Part shown: positions 5,305 through 5,305 of the stretch, one piece after another
Layout: every line of letters begins with the position of its first letter
Numbering within the stretch: position 1 is the stretch's first letter
Source of the DNA: CAG-273 sp964618105
GTDB lineage: Bacteria; Bacillota; Clostridia; TANB77; CAG-508
Length of the DNA: 5,305 nucleotides
NCBI GenBank assembly: GCA_964618105.1
Contig: CAZUAJ010000042.1
Location: forward strand, 1 to 5,305
Direction of reading: 5' to 3'
Program-made: the position numbers and the translations under genes
Notes under the pieces: model-generated
The model's input: only the letters and a program-made list of their open reading frames with translations
What the model was told of the DNA's origin: nothing
The model's database searches: none

Positions 5305-5305
5305 A

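Overview
The window is strongly A+T-rich. It has Shine-Dalgarno sites (GGGAGG, AAGGGG), a sigma-A-type promoter and Gram-positive-style surface proteins built from InlB B-type (Listeria-Bacteroides, Flg_new) repeats. This fits a low-GC Bacillota genome, possibly a gut Clostridia or relative. TGG encodes Trp throughout both genes and no reassigned stop is needed, so the standard code applies. The genus cannot be told from this stretch.

Positions 1-4690 hold one complete transcription unit on the minus strand. A promoter at 4658-4686 (TTGATT, 17-nt spacer, TATAAT) drives two genes. The first (4609-3617) encodes a 330-aa protein with an N-terminal membrane anchor, three InlB-type repeats and an unclassified C-terminal domain. 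The second (3595-89) follows after 21 nt, starts with GTG behind a strong ribosome binding site, and encodes a 1168-aa secreted protein. That protein has a signal peptide, one good and one degenerate InlB-type repeat, and two tandem copies of a pectate-lyase-like (beta-helix) adhesive module. A hairpin at 7-41 closes the unit. My inference is a cell-surface adhesin pair: a short membrane-held partner and a long secreted one sharing the same repeat fold.

Positions 4691-5305 hold no intact gene. Next to the promoter there are A/T tracts and imperfect inverted repeats that could bind a regulator. Then come an intrinsic terminator (4804-4866, minus strand) and the broken remnant of a formylglycine-generating-enzyme-like (FGE/SUMF1, C-type-lectin-fold) gene (4871-5027, minus strand, reading SKMNISDLAGNVWE). 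A 157-bp near-palindromic element (5031-5187) with CTGTACAG ends lies between TA dinucleotides and resembles a MITE or a structured RNA element.

The inverted symmetry continues outside this element. A 33-bp arm on the far side (5214-5246) matches the FGE remnant in opposite orientation and keeps its codons (SFG..NHY.V). The right edge ends in a plausible plus-strand promoter for a gene outside the window. The palindrome and its gene-derived outer arms are the most unusual part of the window.
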